From JAGQKC01 sp965223675 (GTDB taxonomy: Bacteria; Nitrospirota; Nitrospiria; Nitrospirales; UBA8639): a DNA stretch of 64,000 bases. Positions 35,728-44,708 of the stretch are shown piece by piece (position 1 is the first letter of the stretch; each line of letters begins with the position of its first letter). The notes below the pieces were generated by a model, which saw nothing but the letters and a program-made list of their open reading frames with translations, did no database searches and had not been told where the DNA came from. Both the position numbers and the translations under genes were made by a program. The stretch spans positions 4,092,001-4,156,000 of the forward strand of contig OZ245013.1 in NCBI GenBank assembly GCA_965223675.1, read 5' to 3'.

Positions 35728-36383
35728 TGAGTGATACGGTCACCATTGCCCTTTCAAAAGGCACATTGCTTGCTCCAGCCTTAGAATTATTTCGTCAAGC
35801 TGGCTACAAAGGACATGATCGAAATATTGATGACCGGCGTTTAGTCTGGGATTGCCCTGAGGATGGGCATACCTTGCTCATCGTTCGTCCCAGTGATGTC
35901 CCGACGTATGTGGAGTATGGCGCGGCTGACGTAGGAGTGGTGGGAAAAGACGTATTGCTCGAACAGAAGCCGGATGTGTATGAACCTCTTGATTTGCGCA
36001 TGGGGGCTTGTAAGCTTGTGGTGGCAATGCCGAAAGGAAAAATCTTTCCAAATCGGTTATCTTCAAAACTCCGTGTTGCCACCAAATACCCGAATATTAC
36101 GGAAAGACACTTTAACCAACAAGGCATTCCCGTCGAGATTATTAAACTGTATGGCTCAATCGAGTTAGCTCCACTTGTTGGGCTGACTGAACGGATCGTG
36201 GATCTTGTGTCGACTGGGCGAACGTTGAAGGCTCATAGTCTTATTGAAACGGAAGTGATTGCTTGGTCGTCTGCTCGACTGATCGTGAATCGAGCAAGTC
36301 TCAAGATGAAGTATGCCTCTATTATGGAATTGGTTAAACGGTTAAAGAAAAGCCGACCACAAAAGTCTTCGCCAAGCCTCTAG
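35724..36383 (+). CDS. hisG: ATP phosphoribosyltransferase, short form
   Basis: A 219-residue enzyme catalysing the first step of histidine synthesis, joining ATP and PRPP. Motifs are IALSKGTLLAPALELF at the N-terminus, DVGVVGKDVLLEQ and VDLVSTGRTLKAHSL, the PRPP-binding loop. The protein ends soon after the catalytic domains and lacks the C-terminal regulatory ACT-like domain of the long form. Short HisG enzymes need the HisZ subunit, which is not in this window. It overlaps murA by four bases (ATGA), an unusual link between wall and histidine synthesis. Confidence 0.95.
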   Translation: MMSDTVTIALSKGTLLAPALELFRQAGYKGHDRNIDDRRLVWDCPEDGHTLLIVRPSDVPTYVEYGAADVGVVGKDVLLEQKPDVYEPLDLRMGACKLVVAMPKGKIFPNRLSSKLRVATKYPNITERHFNQQGIPVEIIKLYGSIELAPLVGLTERIVDLVSTGRTLKAHSLIETEVIAWSSARLIVNRASLKMKYASIMELVKRLKKSRPQKSSPSL

Positions 36384-36508
36384 TCAGGATCTTCTCGCGT
36401 TCGTAACTTGGTCCTTGCCGAAGACATTTGGAGAGAAAATCGTGCCTGGTGATTCAAACGAGCGAATTTGAGCATGATTTATCACACATATCAGGCGTAG
36501 TGTCGACG

Positions 36509-37792
36509 ATGAAAATTGTTTTCCATCAGGATAGAAATTTTTCTACGGTGTTGAAGCGTGTGATTCACCGTTCTGCACAACAGAGCGGGCAAGTTGAAGC
36601 GTCTGTGAAAAAGATTTTGCAAGATGTTGAGCGAAATGGAGATGCCGCGGTTGTTCGCTATGCCAAACAATTTGACCGCATCAGTTTACAACCCAAAAAA
36701 TTTCTGATCACACGACAAGAAATCCAGAAGGCGTATGCCAAAATTCATAAAGATGAAGAAAAAGCGCTTCAGTTTGCCGCTGATCGTATCCGACGATTTC
36801 ATGAACGGCAGCGGACATCAACATGGACGTACGATAAAGGTGGAGTCAGGCTTGGTCAGTTAATTACGCCTCTAGATGCCGTGGGATTGTATGTTCCAGG
36901 GGGAAAGGCGCTTTATCCCTCATCAGTGATGATGAATGCGATCCCGGCCAAGGTAGCTGGTGTCAAGCGTATTGTGATGTGTACCCCAACTTCAACGGGG
37001 GAGATTCATGCTTATTTACTTGTCGCGGCCGAATTGTCTGGAGTCGATGAAATCTATCGAATCGGGGGTGTGCAGGCAATTGGCGCGATGGCGTTTGGGA
37101 CTTCAAGCATTGAGCCGGTCGACAAGATCGTGGGACCAGGGAATCTCTATGTTGCGACAGCAAAACGCTTAGTGTATGGACGAGTCGATATTGACATGGT
37201 GGCGGGACCGAGTGAATTATTAGTCATTGCTGATGGAGCAAGTGATGCTTCACATGTCGCGGCGGATCTATTATGTGAAGCGGAGCATGATGAGGAAGCA
37301 CGTGTCTATCTTGTGACTACGTCGAAGAAACTCGCTCAAAAGGTGGCCACGGTGATTGATCAACAGCTTGCGCGATTGGGGAGACAAAAGATTGCTGCGA
37401 AATCCATCAGAAAATATTCTGTGGCGTTTGTGGTCTCTAATTTAAAAAAAGCTTTTGCGTTGTCGAATCAGATTGCGCCAGAACATTTGGCGGTGAACCT
37501 TGATCAGGCCGAAGAGTACCTTTCGCATATCCGACATGCTGGAGCGATCTTTTTGGGTCGTTATACGCCTCCCGCGGTTGCGGACTATGTTGCGGGTCCT
37601 AATCATGTGCTCCCAACTGGCGGAAGTGCCAGGTTTTTTTCGAGTTTGTCTCTCGATGATTATGTGAAGAAGAGCAATATCGTTTCATACTCTCTGCGAG
37701 AGCTTGGAGCGGTCAAGGAGCAGGTCGTGTGTCTGTCCCACATGGAGGGACTGGATGCACATGGTAAATCCATGGAGAGTCGCTGGTTATGA
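36509..37792 (+). CDS. hisD: Histidinol dehydrogenase
   Basis: A 427-residue zinc- and NAD-dependent enzyme for the last two oxidations of histidine synthesis. I chose the ATG at 36509, matching the family N-terminus; an upstream TTG at 36428 would add 27 poorly conserved residues. Key motifs are LDAVGLYVPGGKALYPSSV, VDKIVGPGNLYVATAKR and DMVAGPSELLVIADG, then the zinc-site APEHLAVN and GPNHVLPTGG. The stop overlaps the hisB start by four bases, so the pair is translationally coupled. Confidence 0.96.
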   Translation: MKIVFHQDRNFSTVLKRVIHRSAQQSGQVEASVKKILQDVERNGDAAVVRYAKQFDRISLQPKKFLITRQEIQKAYAKIHKDEEKALQFAADRIRRFHERQRTSTWTYDKGGVRLGQLITPLDAVGLYVPGGKALYPSSVMMNAIPAKVAGVKRIVMCTPTSTGEIHAYLLVAAELSGVDEIYRIGGVQAIGAMAFGTSSIEPVDKIVGPGNLYVATAKRLVYGRVDIDMVAGPSELLVIADGASDASHVAADLLCEAEHDEEARVYLVTTSKKLAQKVATVIDQQLARLGRQKIAAKSIRKYSVAFVVSNLKKAFALSNQIAPEHLAVNLDQAEEYLSHIRHAGAIFLGRYTPPAVADYVAGPNHVLPTGGSARFFSSLSLDDYVKKSNIVSYSLRELGAVKEQVVCLSHMEGLDAHGKSMESRWL

Positions 37793-38391
37793 ATATGCAA
37801 AAAGATCCTCGAAGTGCGTCGATGGAACGAAGCACGTCCGAAACGTCAATACGAGCAACCTGGACGCTTGACGGGACGGGACAGAGCCACATACAGACGA
37901 CAATCCCGTTCCTCGATCATATGCTGACACTCTTGGCAAAACATGGGTTTTTTGATTTAACCGTCGAGGCCAAAGGTGATACGGATATCGATGAGCACCA
38001 TACGATTGAAGATATCGGAATTGTGCTAGGCTCTCTCTTGGACACGGGACTTGGAGCAAAAGAAGGGATCGTACGTTTTGGGTGGGCCAGTGTCCCATTG
38101 GACGAGACCTTAGCTCAAGTGACGGTTGATCTGAGTGGAAGGCCTTATCTGGTCTATAACGTTGATCTTCCGTCTCACATGATTAAGTCTTTGGACCTTG
38201 GACTGTTTGAAGATTTCTTCCAAGCGTTTGTTAGTCAAGGAAAATTAAATCTTCATATTAATCTGATGTATGGAAGAAACCCACATCACAAGATGGAAGC
38301 GATTTTTAAAGCGTTGGCCAAGGCTTTGTCTCAGGCTGTTGATCGAGATGACAGGGTGGTTGGAGTGTTGTCGACCAAGGGAAGCTTGTAA
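37789..38391 (+). CDS. hisB: Imidazoleglycerol-phosphate dehydratase
   Basis: A 200-residue monofunctional IGP dehydratase; the histidinol-phosphatase half of enterobacterial HisB is absent. Manganese ligands are in FLDHMLTLLAKHG, DEHHTIEDIGIVLG and the repeated FEDFFQAF and NPHHKMEAIFKALAKAL. The start overlaps hisD by four bases. Homologues begin near the second methionine or at MERSTSET. The phosphatase step must be supplied by another gene not visible here. Confidence 0.96.
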   Translation: MNMQKDPRSASMERSTSETSIRATWTLDGTGQSHIQTTIPFLDHMLTLLAKHGFFDLTVEAKGDTDIDEHHTIEDIGIVLGSLLDTGLGAKEGIVRFGWASVPLDETLAQVTVDLSGRPYLVYNVDLPSHMIKSLDLGLFEDFFQAFVSQGKLNLHINLMYGRNPHHKMEAIFKALAKALSQAVDRDDRVVGVLSTKGSL

Positions 38392-38436
38392 CAGCGATAA
38401 TTTGATGTCGAAAAGCCAAAGGTACAAGATAACACG

Positions 38437-39057
38437 ATGATCGCGATTATTGATTATGAGATGGGGAATCTTCGCAGCGTCCAAAAGGCGTTTGAGGCTG
38501 TTGGACATCAGGCGATCGTTACCCGTAATCCTTCCAAAATCGCAGATGCAAGTCATGTCGTTCTTCCAGGTGTCGGTGCGTTTGGTGACTGCATGGATAA
38601 TCTCCAACGATATGAATTAGATGTTCCAATACGTCAAGCCATCGCGAATGGCAAACCATTTCTGGGTATTTGTTTGGGCTTGCAACTCCTATTCACGGAA
38701 AGTGAAGAGTTTGGTACGCATCAAGGGTTGGGTATTCTTCCTGGTATCGTGAGGCATTTTCCAAATGATGCTTCATCGACAACACGAATGAAGATTCCTC
38801 ATATGGGTTGGAACACGATTTCCATTCATCAACCGTCGCCTGTCCTGCAAGACATACCTCCGGATAGTCATGTCTATTTTGTGCACTCATATTTTGTTGA
38901 GCCAGAGGATCCCAACGTGTCTTGTACGACAACCGACTATGGAGTTCCCTTTGTGTCGAGTGTGTGGAAAGACAATATTTTTGCCTCACAGTTTCATCCG
39001 GAGAAGAGCCAAAAGGTTGGCTTGCAACTGTTTCGAAACTTTGGGAATTGGCACTGA
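38437..39057 (+). CDS. hisH: Imidazole glycerol phosphate synthase, glutaminase subunit
   Basis: A 206-residue class I glutamine amidotransferase that passes ammonia to HisF. The nucleophile is in FLGICLGLQLLF, and the partner histidine-glutamate pair is in SQFHPEKSQ near the C-terminus. The N-terminal IAIIDYEMGNLRSV and HVVLPGVGAFGDCM are characteristic. It works as a heterodimer with HisF, encoded three genes downstream, with a lipoprotein gene and hisA in between. Its stop overlaps the lipoprotein start. Confidence 0.96.
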   Translation: MIAIIDYEMGNLRSVQKAFEAVGHQAIVTRNPSKIADASHVVLPGVGAFGDCMDNLQRYELDVPIRQAIANGKPFLGICLGLQLLFTESEEFGTHQGLGILPGIVRHFPNDASSTTRMKIPHMGWNTISIHQPSPVLQDIPPDSHVYFVHSYFVEPEDPNVSCTTTDYGVPFVSSVWKDNIFASQFHPEKSQKVGLQLFRNFGNWH

Positions 39058-39830
39058 TGTGGCTGTGCTTCCATTGTTCAAGTGGGGTGAAGAGAAGAAG
39101 GTCGAATGCAGGGGTCAGCCTGTTATTCGGCTGTCTGCTCATGACGGGTGCATGTGTGCCTCAGAAAGTGACGGTCACATCCTCTCCGGGCTTTCAACCG
39201 TCAGCCATTCACAAGCTTGCGATTCTTCCGTTTCAAACTCTTTCGACTCCACAGCGTTACATAGGGAGATCTTCTCAACCTCTTGTTGAAGCACCGCCGG
39301 AGATCCGTTCGCAATTTAGCCTTCCCGCTGCCCAGCTAGATCGTGGAAGGTTCACGAATGCAGATTCCGTGAAGGTTCCCAAACTTGCCGCGGAACAAAT
39401 CACACGGATGGTGTATGAGTCGCTGGAGCATCGAGCAGATGTGGCTCTGGTTTCATCTCTCGAAGTCAACAATGCGTTGCTCAATACTGGCGCGAATGAT
39501 CCTGCAGTCCATTGGAAAGAAAAGATCCAATACGTCGAGTCTCGTTTGAATGTCGATGCGGTTCTCGTTGGTCTTGTGCGAACCTATCGTGAACGCGAGG
39601 GGACCAAATTTGGCGCTCGACCTGCTGCTGTTGGGTTCGAAGTTCACCTTGTCGATTCCCAAAGCGGAAAAATTCAATGGACCGGAGAATATTATGAAGA
39701 GCAAAAGCCATTGAATGAAGATCTCATGGGGTTTGTTGAACGGGGGGGAACCTTCGTCACGGCACACGAACTTGCTGAATATGGCGTTCAGAAGATGATG
39801 AAGCAGTTTCCCGTGGGCAGAAAAAGTTAA
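39057..39830 (+). CDS. Lipoprotein of unknown function within the his operon
   Basis: A 257-residue lipoprotein starting at the ATG that overlaps the hisH stop (TGATG). A hydrophobic stretch ends in the lipobox LLMTGACV. The mature protein has AIHKLAILPFQTL, VESRLNVDAVLVGLVRTYRER and IQWTGEYYEEQKPLNEDL, a pattern seen in outer-membrane-associated lipoproteins that share an alpha/beta fold with the TolB N-terminal domain. I do not assign a function. Being sandwiched and translationally coupled between two histidine genes is odd for an envelope protein. Confidence 0.75.
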   Translation: MWLCFHCSSGVKRRRSNAGVSLLFGCLLMTGACVPQKVTVTSSPGFQPSAIHKLAILPFQTLSTPQRYIGRSSQPLVEAPPEIRSQFSLPAAQLDRGRFTNADSVKVPKLAAEQITRMVYESLEHRADVALVSSLEVNNALLNTGANDPAVHWKEKIQYVESRLNVDAVLVGLVRTYREREGTKFGARPAAVGFEVHLVDSQSGKIQWTGEYYEEQKPLNEDLMGFVERGGTFVTAHELAEYGVQKMMKQFPVGRKS

Positions 39831-39875
39831 TTGGCCAATGAGACTATAGGAATTCCTTATCAGGATGGATCTCAG

Positions 39876-40622
39876 ATGACGATTTTCCCAGCGATTGACC
39901 TGAAAGATGGGCGGTGTGTGCGATTACGGCAGGGCGATATGGGACAAGAGACTCGTTATTCCGAAGACCCACCAGCGATGGCCATGCACTGGCAGTCTTT
40001 GGGGGCCAAATGTCTTCATGTTGTTGATTTGAATGGTGCGATACAAGGTCTCCCTCAGAATATTTCTCAAATTCAAGAAATAGTCAAGAATCTATCGATT
40101 CCGATTCAAGTTGGAGGGGGAATTCGTTCATTGAACACAATACGTCGGTATATGTCGATGGGAGTGGATCGAGTGGTGTTGGGCACTGCGGCCCTTGAGC
40201 ATCCGGAGCTACTGGCAAAAAGTTGCGAGGAATTTCCTTCTAAAATTCTCGTGGGTATCGATGTCAAGAATAGAGAGATTGCGCTTCGTGGATGGGTGGA
40301 TGGTTCAGGGAAAAGACCCGAGGATATCGTCCCTTCGTTATCGCAGTATCCGCTCGCCGGAATCATTTTTACGGATATTTCACGTGATGGAATGTTGGAT
40401 GGCCCCAACGTACAGGCCCTGGAACACATGGCTTCATTGACGTCTCTTCCGTTAATCGCCTCAGGAGGCGTGACAAAAGCTTCTGATATTGAAGCCATAC
40501 GAAAGATCACGCCTCCTGTCTCCGGTGTGATCATCGGTAAAGCACTATACGAAGGAACGATTGATCTGGATACAGCATTGACTGCCGCATCAGACTCTGG
40601 CTCGAAAGGGTCGTCGTGCTAG
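39876..40622 (+). CDS. hisA: ProFAR isomerase (phosphoribosylformimino-AICAR-P isomerase)
   Basis: A 248-residue (beta/alpha)8 enzyme performing the Amadori rearrangement in histidine synthesis. I chose the ATG at 39876, which begins the conserved MTIFPAIDLKDGRCVRL; an earlier in-frame TTG at 39831 directly abuts the lipoprotein gene. The phosphate-binding half-barrels show QVGGGIRS and LIASGGVTKASD, and the catalytic aspartates are in PAIDLKDG and FTDISRDGML. Its end overlaps hisF by seven bases. Confidence 0.96.
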   Translation: MTIFPAIDLKDGRCVRLRQGDMGQETRYSEDPPAMAMHWQSLGAKCLHVVDLNGAIQGLPQNISQIQEIVKNLSIPIQVGGGIRSLNTIRRYMSMGVDRVVLGTAALEHPELLAKSCEEFPSKILVGIDVKNREIALRGWVDGSGKRPEDIVPSLSQYPLAGIIFTDISRDGMLDGPNVQALEHMASLTSLPLIASGGVTKASDIEAIRKITPPVSGVIIGKALYEGTIDLDTALTAASDSGSKGSSC

Positions 40623-41422
40623 CCAAACGTATTATTCCTTGTTTAGATGTGAAGGACGGCCGTGTGGTCAAAGGGGTGTCGTTTGTCGATCTTCGTGATG
40701 CAGGGGATCCAGTGGAGATAGCCAAAGAGTATGATAAGGCAGGAGCTGATGAACTTTGTTTTTTAGATATTACCGCGTCTCACGAAAAACGGGATACCAT
40801 TCTCAATGTTGTCGCACGTACGGCTGAGCAAGTCTTTATGCCGTTAACCGTGGGTGGAGGAATTCGATGTCTAGAAGATATTCGGCGACTTCTCGAAGCT
40901 GGTGCTGATAAGGTGAGTATCAATACGTCTGCGGTGCAAGAGCCAGAATTTGTGCAAGCTGCAGCTAGACGGTTTGGATCGCAATGTATTGTTGTGGCGA
41001 TTGATGCAAAATTGAAAAAAGGCACGGATCAGTTAAATGAAGCTGAAAAATGGGAGGTCTATACCCATGGAGGACGCAAGGCCACAGGGATTGATGTGGT
41101 GTCCTGGGCCAAGCAAATGACTGAGTATGGCGCGGGAGAGATTCTCTTAACGAGCATGGATCAGGATGGACAAAAAGATGGGTATGATTTATTGTTGACG
41201 GCTGCCGTTTCTCAGGCTGTGTCTATACCGGTGATTGCCTCGGGAGGTGCTGGCTCGCTGAAGCATCTGCATGAAGCCCTATCTATCGGGAACGCTGATG
41301 CGGTCTTGGCCGCTTCGATCTTTCACTATAAAACCTATTCTATCACGGACGCTAAGACGTATTTGGCGCAACACGGTGTGCCCGTGAGAATGTTGGAAGA
41401 GTATTCAATGGTTTCACCATGA
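40616..41422 (+). CDS. hisF: Imidazole glycerol phosphate synthase, cyclase subunit
   Basis: A 268-residue barrel enzyme that cyclises ProFAR with ammonia from HisH to give imidazole glycerol phosphate and AICAR. The start is GTG at 40616, overlapping hisA. Motifs are RIIPCLDVKDGRVVKG with the catalytic aspartate, FLDITASHEKRDT, PLTVGGGIRC and LLTSMDQDGQKDGYD with the second aspartate. An insert of about ten residues (KKGTDQLNEAEKW) lies in the middle and is slightly longer than in common homologues. The stop overlaps hisIE by four bases. Confidence 0.96.
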   Translation: MLAKRIIPCLDVKDGRVVKGVSFVDLRDAGDPVEIAKEYDKAGADELCFLDITASHEKRDTILNVVARTAEQVFMPLTVGGGIRCLEDIRRLLEAGADKVSINTSAVQEPEFVQAAARRFGSQCIVVAIDAKLKKGTDQLNEAEKWEVYTHGGRKATGIDVVSWAKQMTEYGAGEILLTSMDQDGQKDGYDLLLTAAVSQAVSIPVIASGGAGSLKHLHEALSIGNADAVLAASIFHYKTYSITDAKTYLAQHGVPVRMLEEYSMVSP

Positions 41423-42105
41423 ATGAAACATCGCCTGTTCCAAAAATTCAATACGCAGAGAATGGCTTGGTGCCAGCCATCGTTCAAGATTGGCTTGATG
41501 GAACGGTCTTGATGGTGGGCTTTATGAATCAGGAGGCTCTGACGGCGACCAAACAATCACAACGAGTCCACTTTTGGAGCCGGTCCCGGCAACGGCTTTG
41601 GAAAAAAGGAGAGACTTCAGGAAATGAATTGATCGTAAAAAAAGTTTTTATCGATTGCGATCGTGACACGGTGTTAGTGAAAGCTGAACCTCTTGGACCT
41701 ACCTGTCATACTGGTAATCGATCCTGTTTCTTTACAGAGATGAATAATGAAATGACTGATGAGATGTTGGCACAAAAGCCAACGCATGCTGCATGGGGTG
41801 GAATTCTAGAACAGATCTATGAAACGGTGTTAGAACGTAAGCTAGAGCCTCAGGAGAGTTCCTATGTCTCAAAATTACTACAAGGAGGGGCAGATCGCAT
41901 TCTTAAAAAGGTGATTGAAGAGTCGGGTGAGGTTGCGTTGGCTGCGAAAAATGAGGATCAAGCTGAGATTGTCTATGAAGTGGCTGATTTATGGTTCCAT
42001 ACGCTTGTCATGTTGGGTCATGTGGGAATCCCGCCACGTGAAATTTTTCAGGAACTCGGAAAACGATTTGGGAAATCTGGGTTACGAGTGCAATCAGGAG
42101 ACTGA
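41419..42105 (+). CDS. hisIE: Bifunctional phosphoribosyl-AMP cyclohydrolase/phosphoribosyl-ATP pyrophosphatase
   Basis: A 228-residue fusion catalysing steps two and three of histidine synthesis. The N-terminal HisI domain carries MVGFMNQEALTATKQSQRVHFWSRS, then DCDRDTVLVKAEPLGPTCHTG with the zinc- and magnesium-binding residues. After a linker near residue 115, the HisE domain has GADRILKKVIEESGEVALAAK and IVYEVADLWFHTLVMLG, an MazG-like pyrophosphatase helix pair. The two domains are fused as in many Proteobacteria. It ends just before the HIT gene. Confidence 0.96.
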   Translation: MNETSPVPKIQYAENGLVPAIVQDWLDGTVLMVGFMNQEALTATKQSQRVHFWSRSRQRLWKKGETSGNELIVKKVFIDCDRDTVLVKAEPLGPTCHTGNRSCFFTEMNNEMTDEMLAQKPTHAAWGGILEQIYETVLERKLEPQESSYVSKLLQGGADRILKKVIEESGEVALAAKNEDQAEIVYEVADLWFHTLVMLGHVGIPPREIFQELGKRFGKSGLRVQSGD

Positions 42106-42108
42106 GCT

Positions 42109-42453
42109 GTGAGCGATTGTATATTTTGTCAAATCGTGAAAGGCACGATCCCGTCGACTACACTATATGAACATGATGATTGTGTGGCATTTGAGGATCT
42201 CAATCCTCAGGCCCCAGTGCATGCGTTGGTCATACCGAAGCGGCATATTGCTTCATTATCAGATGTTCAGGAAGAAGATCGACGACTCCTGGGGAGCCTG
42301 ATGATTGCCTGTACGCACATTGCCCAAGAAAAAGGTCTCGTCAATAATGGATATCGGGTAGTGACCAATATTGGAAGAGAGGCGGGACAAACTGTTTTTC
42401 ATCTGCATTTTCATGTATTGGGAGGCCGGAGATTTCAATGGCCACCTGGATAA
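42109..42453 (+). CDS. HIT (histidine triad) family nucleotide-binding protein
   Basis: A 114-residue HINT-type protein. The start is GTG at 42109, three bases after the hisIE stop. Motifs are DCIFCQIVKGTIPSTTLYEHDD at the N-terminus with the zinc-type cysteines, and the triad QTVFHLHFHVLGG. HINT proteins hydrolyse purine nucleoside phosphoramidates such as AMP-lysine. Its position at the end of the his operon is shared by many genomes and hints at handling of adenylated by-products. Confidence 0.94.
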   Translation: MSDCIFCQIVKGTIPSTTLYEHDDCVAFEDLNPQAPVHALVIPKRHIASLSDVQEEDRRLLGSLMIACTHIAQEKGLVNNGYRVVTNIGREAGQTVFHLHFHVLGGRRFQWPPG

Positions 42454-42556
42454 TCCTATCGACATGATGTGATAGAATGCGTGTTGCAAGTCCTACCGTT
42501 TATGGAAGAGTGGTTGTTGACTTGAATAATAAAGAGCTTAGTACGAGGCTAACTCG

Positions 42557-44443
42557 TTGTATGTGAGGAAGGGCTTGTCATTCGTCGGAAAAGGTGTCCC
42601 TCCAGAAACGCTACAGCAGATTCGTGATCGCATTGATTTATTCGATGTCATTTCCCGCTATGTGACCCTGACCAAAACGGGTCAAAATTATAAGGGGCTC
42701 TGCCCTTTTCATTCTGAAAAAAGTCCATCCTTTTCTGTCAGTCCGAGTCGTCAGATGTTTCACTGCTTTGGCTGTGGCATAGGCGGTGATGCGTTTACGT
42801 TCCTGATCAAGCGCGAAGGTCTCGGGTTTATGGAGGCGGTGCAAGAGCTCGCCAAGCTCGCTGGAGTACCGTTGACGCTTGAGGCGAGAGGTGGAAAAGA
42901 CGAAGGGGCTCAATCTGGTCGAGAACGCTATCAACAGCTTCATGCTATTGCTGCCGAATGGTTTTACACGAATCTGACAACAACGGATCTTGGAAAAAAC
43001 GCTCGTCATTATCTAGATCACCGAGGGATCACGACTGAGACTATCAAAAAGTTTGGAGTCGGTTATGCTCCTCCAGGTTGGGCTGGTCTTCTCACGCTGT
43101 TTGAAAAGTCTGGAATGAGCAGAGAAGACATGTTCAAGTCTGGGTTAGTCATCAAAAAAGAATCCACTTCTCAACAGGGCAAAGCCAGCAGGCAAGGCTA
43201 TGATCGATTTCGGGACAGAATTATGTTTCCGATTTCCGATCACCGGGGGCAGACGATTGCATTTGGTGGGCGTGCTCTAACTGATGAACAAATGCCCAAA
43301 TATCTCAATTCTCCAGAAACCGCTTGGTTTTCTAAGGGTCGCACACTTTTTGGCTTCGATAAAACTCGAGAAGCCGCCACTCGGTCTGACCGGCTTGTTC
43401 TGGTCGAAGGATACTTTGATGTATTGGCCTTATATCAGGCAGGAGTTCAGCATGTTGCTGCACCGCTCGGGACAGCTCTGACCCAGGATCATGTGCAAAC
43501 GATTCGACGAATCGTCAAGACGGTCCTGTTGTTTTTTGATGGAGATGCTGCTGGTGTCAGTGCCGCTCTTCGGACACTGGATCTTTTTGTGAACACGGGA
43601 TTGACCGTGAAAGTGATGGGCCTCTCCTCAGATGAGGATCCAGATACGTTTATTCGATCGCAAGGAATCGAAGCGTTCGCCCAACTCGAAACGAATGCTC
43701 CGACATTGTTAGATTTTGCGATTCAAGCGTCGCTGAAGGATTGCAAAACGACTTCTATCGAAGATCGCGTGCGGAGCGTCGATGAGATTCTTCGCATCCT
43801 TCAAAAAACGAACAACCCCATAGAGAGGGAAGAGCGGATTCAGCTCGTGTCAGAGCGATTGGGAATTCGTGAAGAGACATTGCTTAAACGATATCCCATG
43901 TTACGATCGAAATTACAGCGCACCCACGAGCGCCCACAAGATCGTCGCGCTATTCAAGAGTCATCACCAAAAGTCTTACCCAAAGGTAGTCCAGAAGAAC
44001 GGGATGTTCTTGTTCTGGCTTTACAGGGAGCGCTCGATACGCAGCACGTCCAACAGCTCCGTGTTGAGTTGTTTAGAATTCCTCAGTATCGACGGACGAT
44101 TGAGTTGGTACTTGAGCATGTCGATTCAGACGGTCGAATTAATGTTGAAACCCTACGAACGGATGCGCTCAATGACTCGGAATTAGGGCCAATCATCACA
44201 CAACTGACCTTGGAAGATTCTCATTTTGATGATCGTTCAAGTCATCTTCAAGAATGTTTAGCAACCTTGGAACGAAAGCACCTTCAATACGCTTTGAATG
44301 AACGAATTACCGAACTACGAATTGCTGAACAAGAACACAATTCAGAAGATATCCAACGGTTGATTATTCAAATTAATGAGCTTCGTGGGAAAAAAGCGAC
44401 ATTGACAACGAATTCAACCGTCACGGGAATGAGAGATTCGTAA
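42557..44443 (+). CDS. dnaG: DNA primase
   Basis: A 628-residue primase that makes RNA primers for replication. The start is a TTG at 42557 with GAGG eight bases upstream; a GTG at 42563 is an alternative. The N-terminal zinc domain shows GLCPFHSEKSPSFSVSPSRQ and FHCFGCGIGGD (CHC2 ligands). The core contains YDRFRDRIMFPISDHRGQ and the Toprim motif LVEGYFDVLALYQAG with LFFDGDAAG. The C-terminal helicase-binding domain runs from about residue 470. In many bacteria rpoD follows directly; here only a relic does. Confidence 0.97.
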   Translation: MYVRKGLSFVGKGVPPETLQQIRDRIDLFDVISRYVTLTKTGQNYKGLCPFHSEKSPSFSVSPSRQMFHCFGCGIGGDAFTFLIKREGLGFMEAVQELAKLAGVPLTLEARGGKDEGAQSGRERYQQLHAIAAEWFYTNLTTTDLGKNARHYLDHRGITTETIKKFGVGYAPPGWAGLLTLFEKSGMSREDMFKSGLVIKKESTSQQGKASRQGYDRFRDRIMFPISDHRGQTIAFGGRALTDEQMPKYLNSPETAWFSKGRTLFGFDKTREAATRSDRLVLVEGYFDVLALYQAGVQHVAAPLGTALTQDHVQTIRRIVKTVLLFFDGDAAGVSAALRTLDLFVNTGLTVKVMGLSSDEDPDTFIRSQGIEAFAQLETNAPTLLDFAIQASLKDCKTTSIEDRVRSVDEILRILQKTNNPIEREERIQLVSERLGIREETLLKRYPMLRSKLQRTHERPQDRRAIQESSPKVLPKGSPEERDVLVLALQGALDTQHVQQLRVELFRIPQYRRTIELVLEHVDSDGRINVETLRTDALNDSELGPIITQLTLEDSHFDDRSSHLQECLATLERKHLQYALNERITELRIAEQEHNSEDIQRLIIQINELRGKKATLTTNSTVTGMRDS

Positions 44444-44708
44444 TGATCAAAACGTGAGTATGACGTGAGAAAGCTGAGAGATACTCAAATAGAACGATGC
44501 GGTCAGTCCGAGTAGACGAAGCCTGTCTATTTGGTTGGTTTGATGAGATATGGAAGCTTAGAGAAGCAGCTAGATAAGTCTCTTGAAAGTCTGCACTCAA
44601 GGAAATTGCCAGGGCCTCAAATGACGGAATTCATCAATCGCACAAGTCTCCTTCGATTGTGTAAGTCGACCTAGTGGATTAAACTTATGGTGAACAGGGG
44701 ATGCTTGA

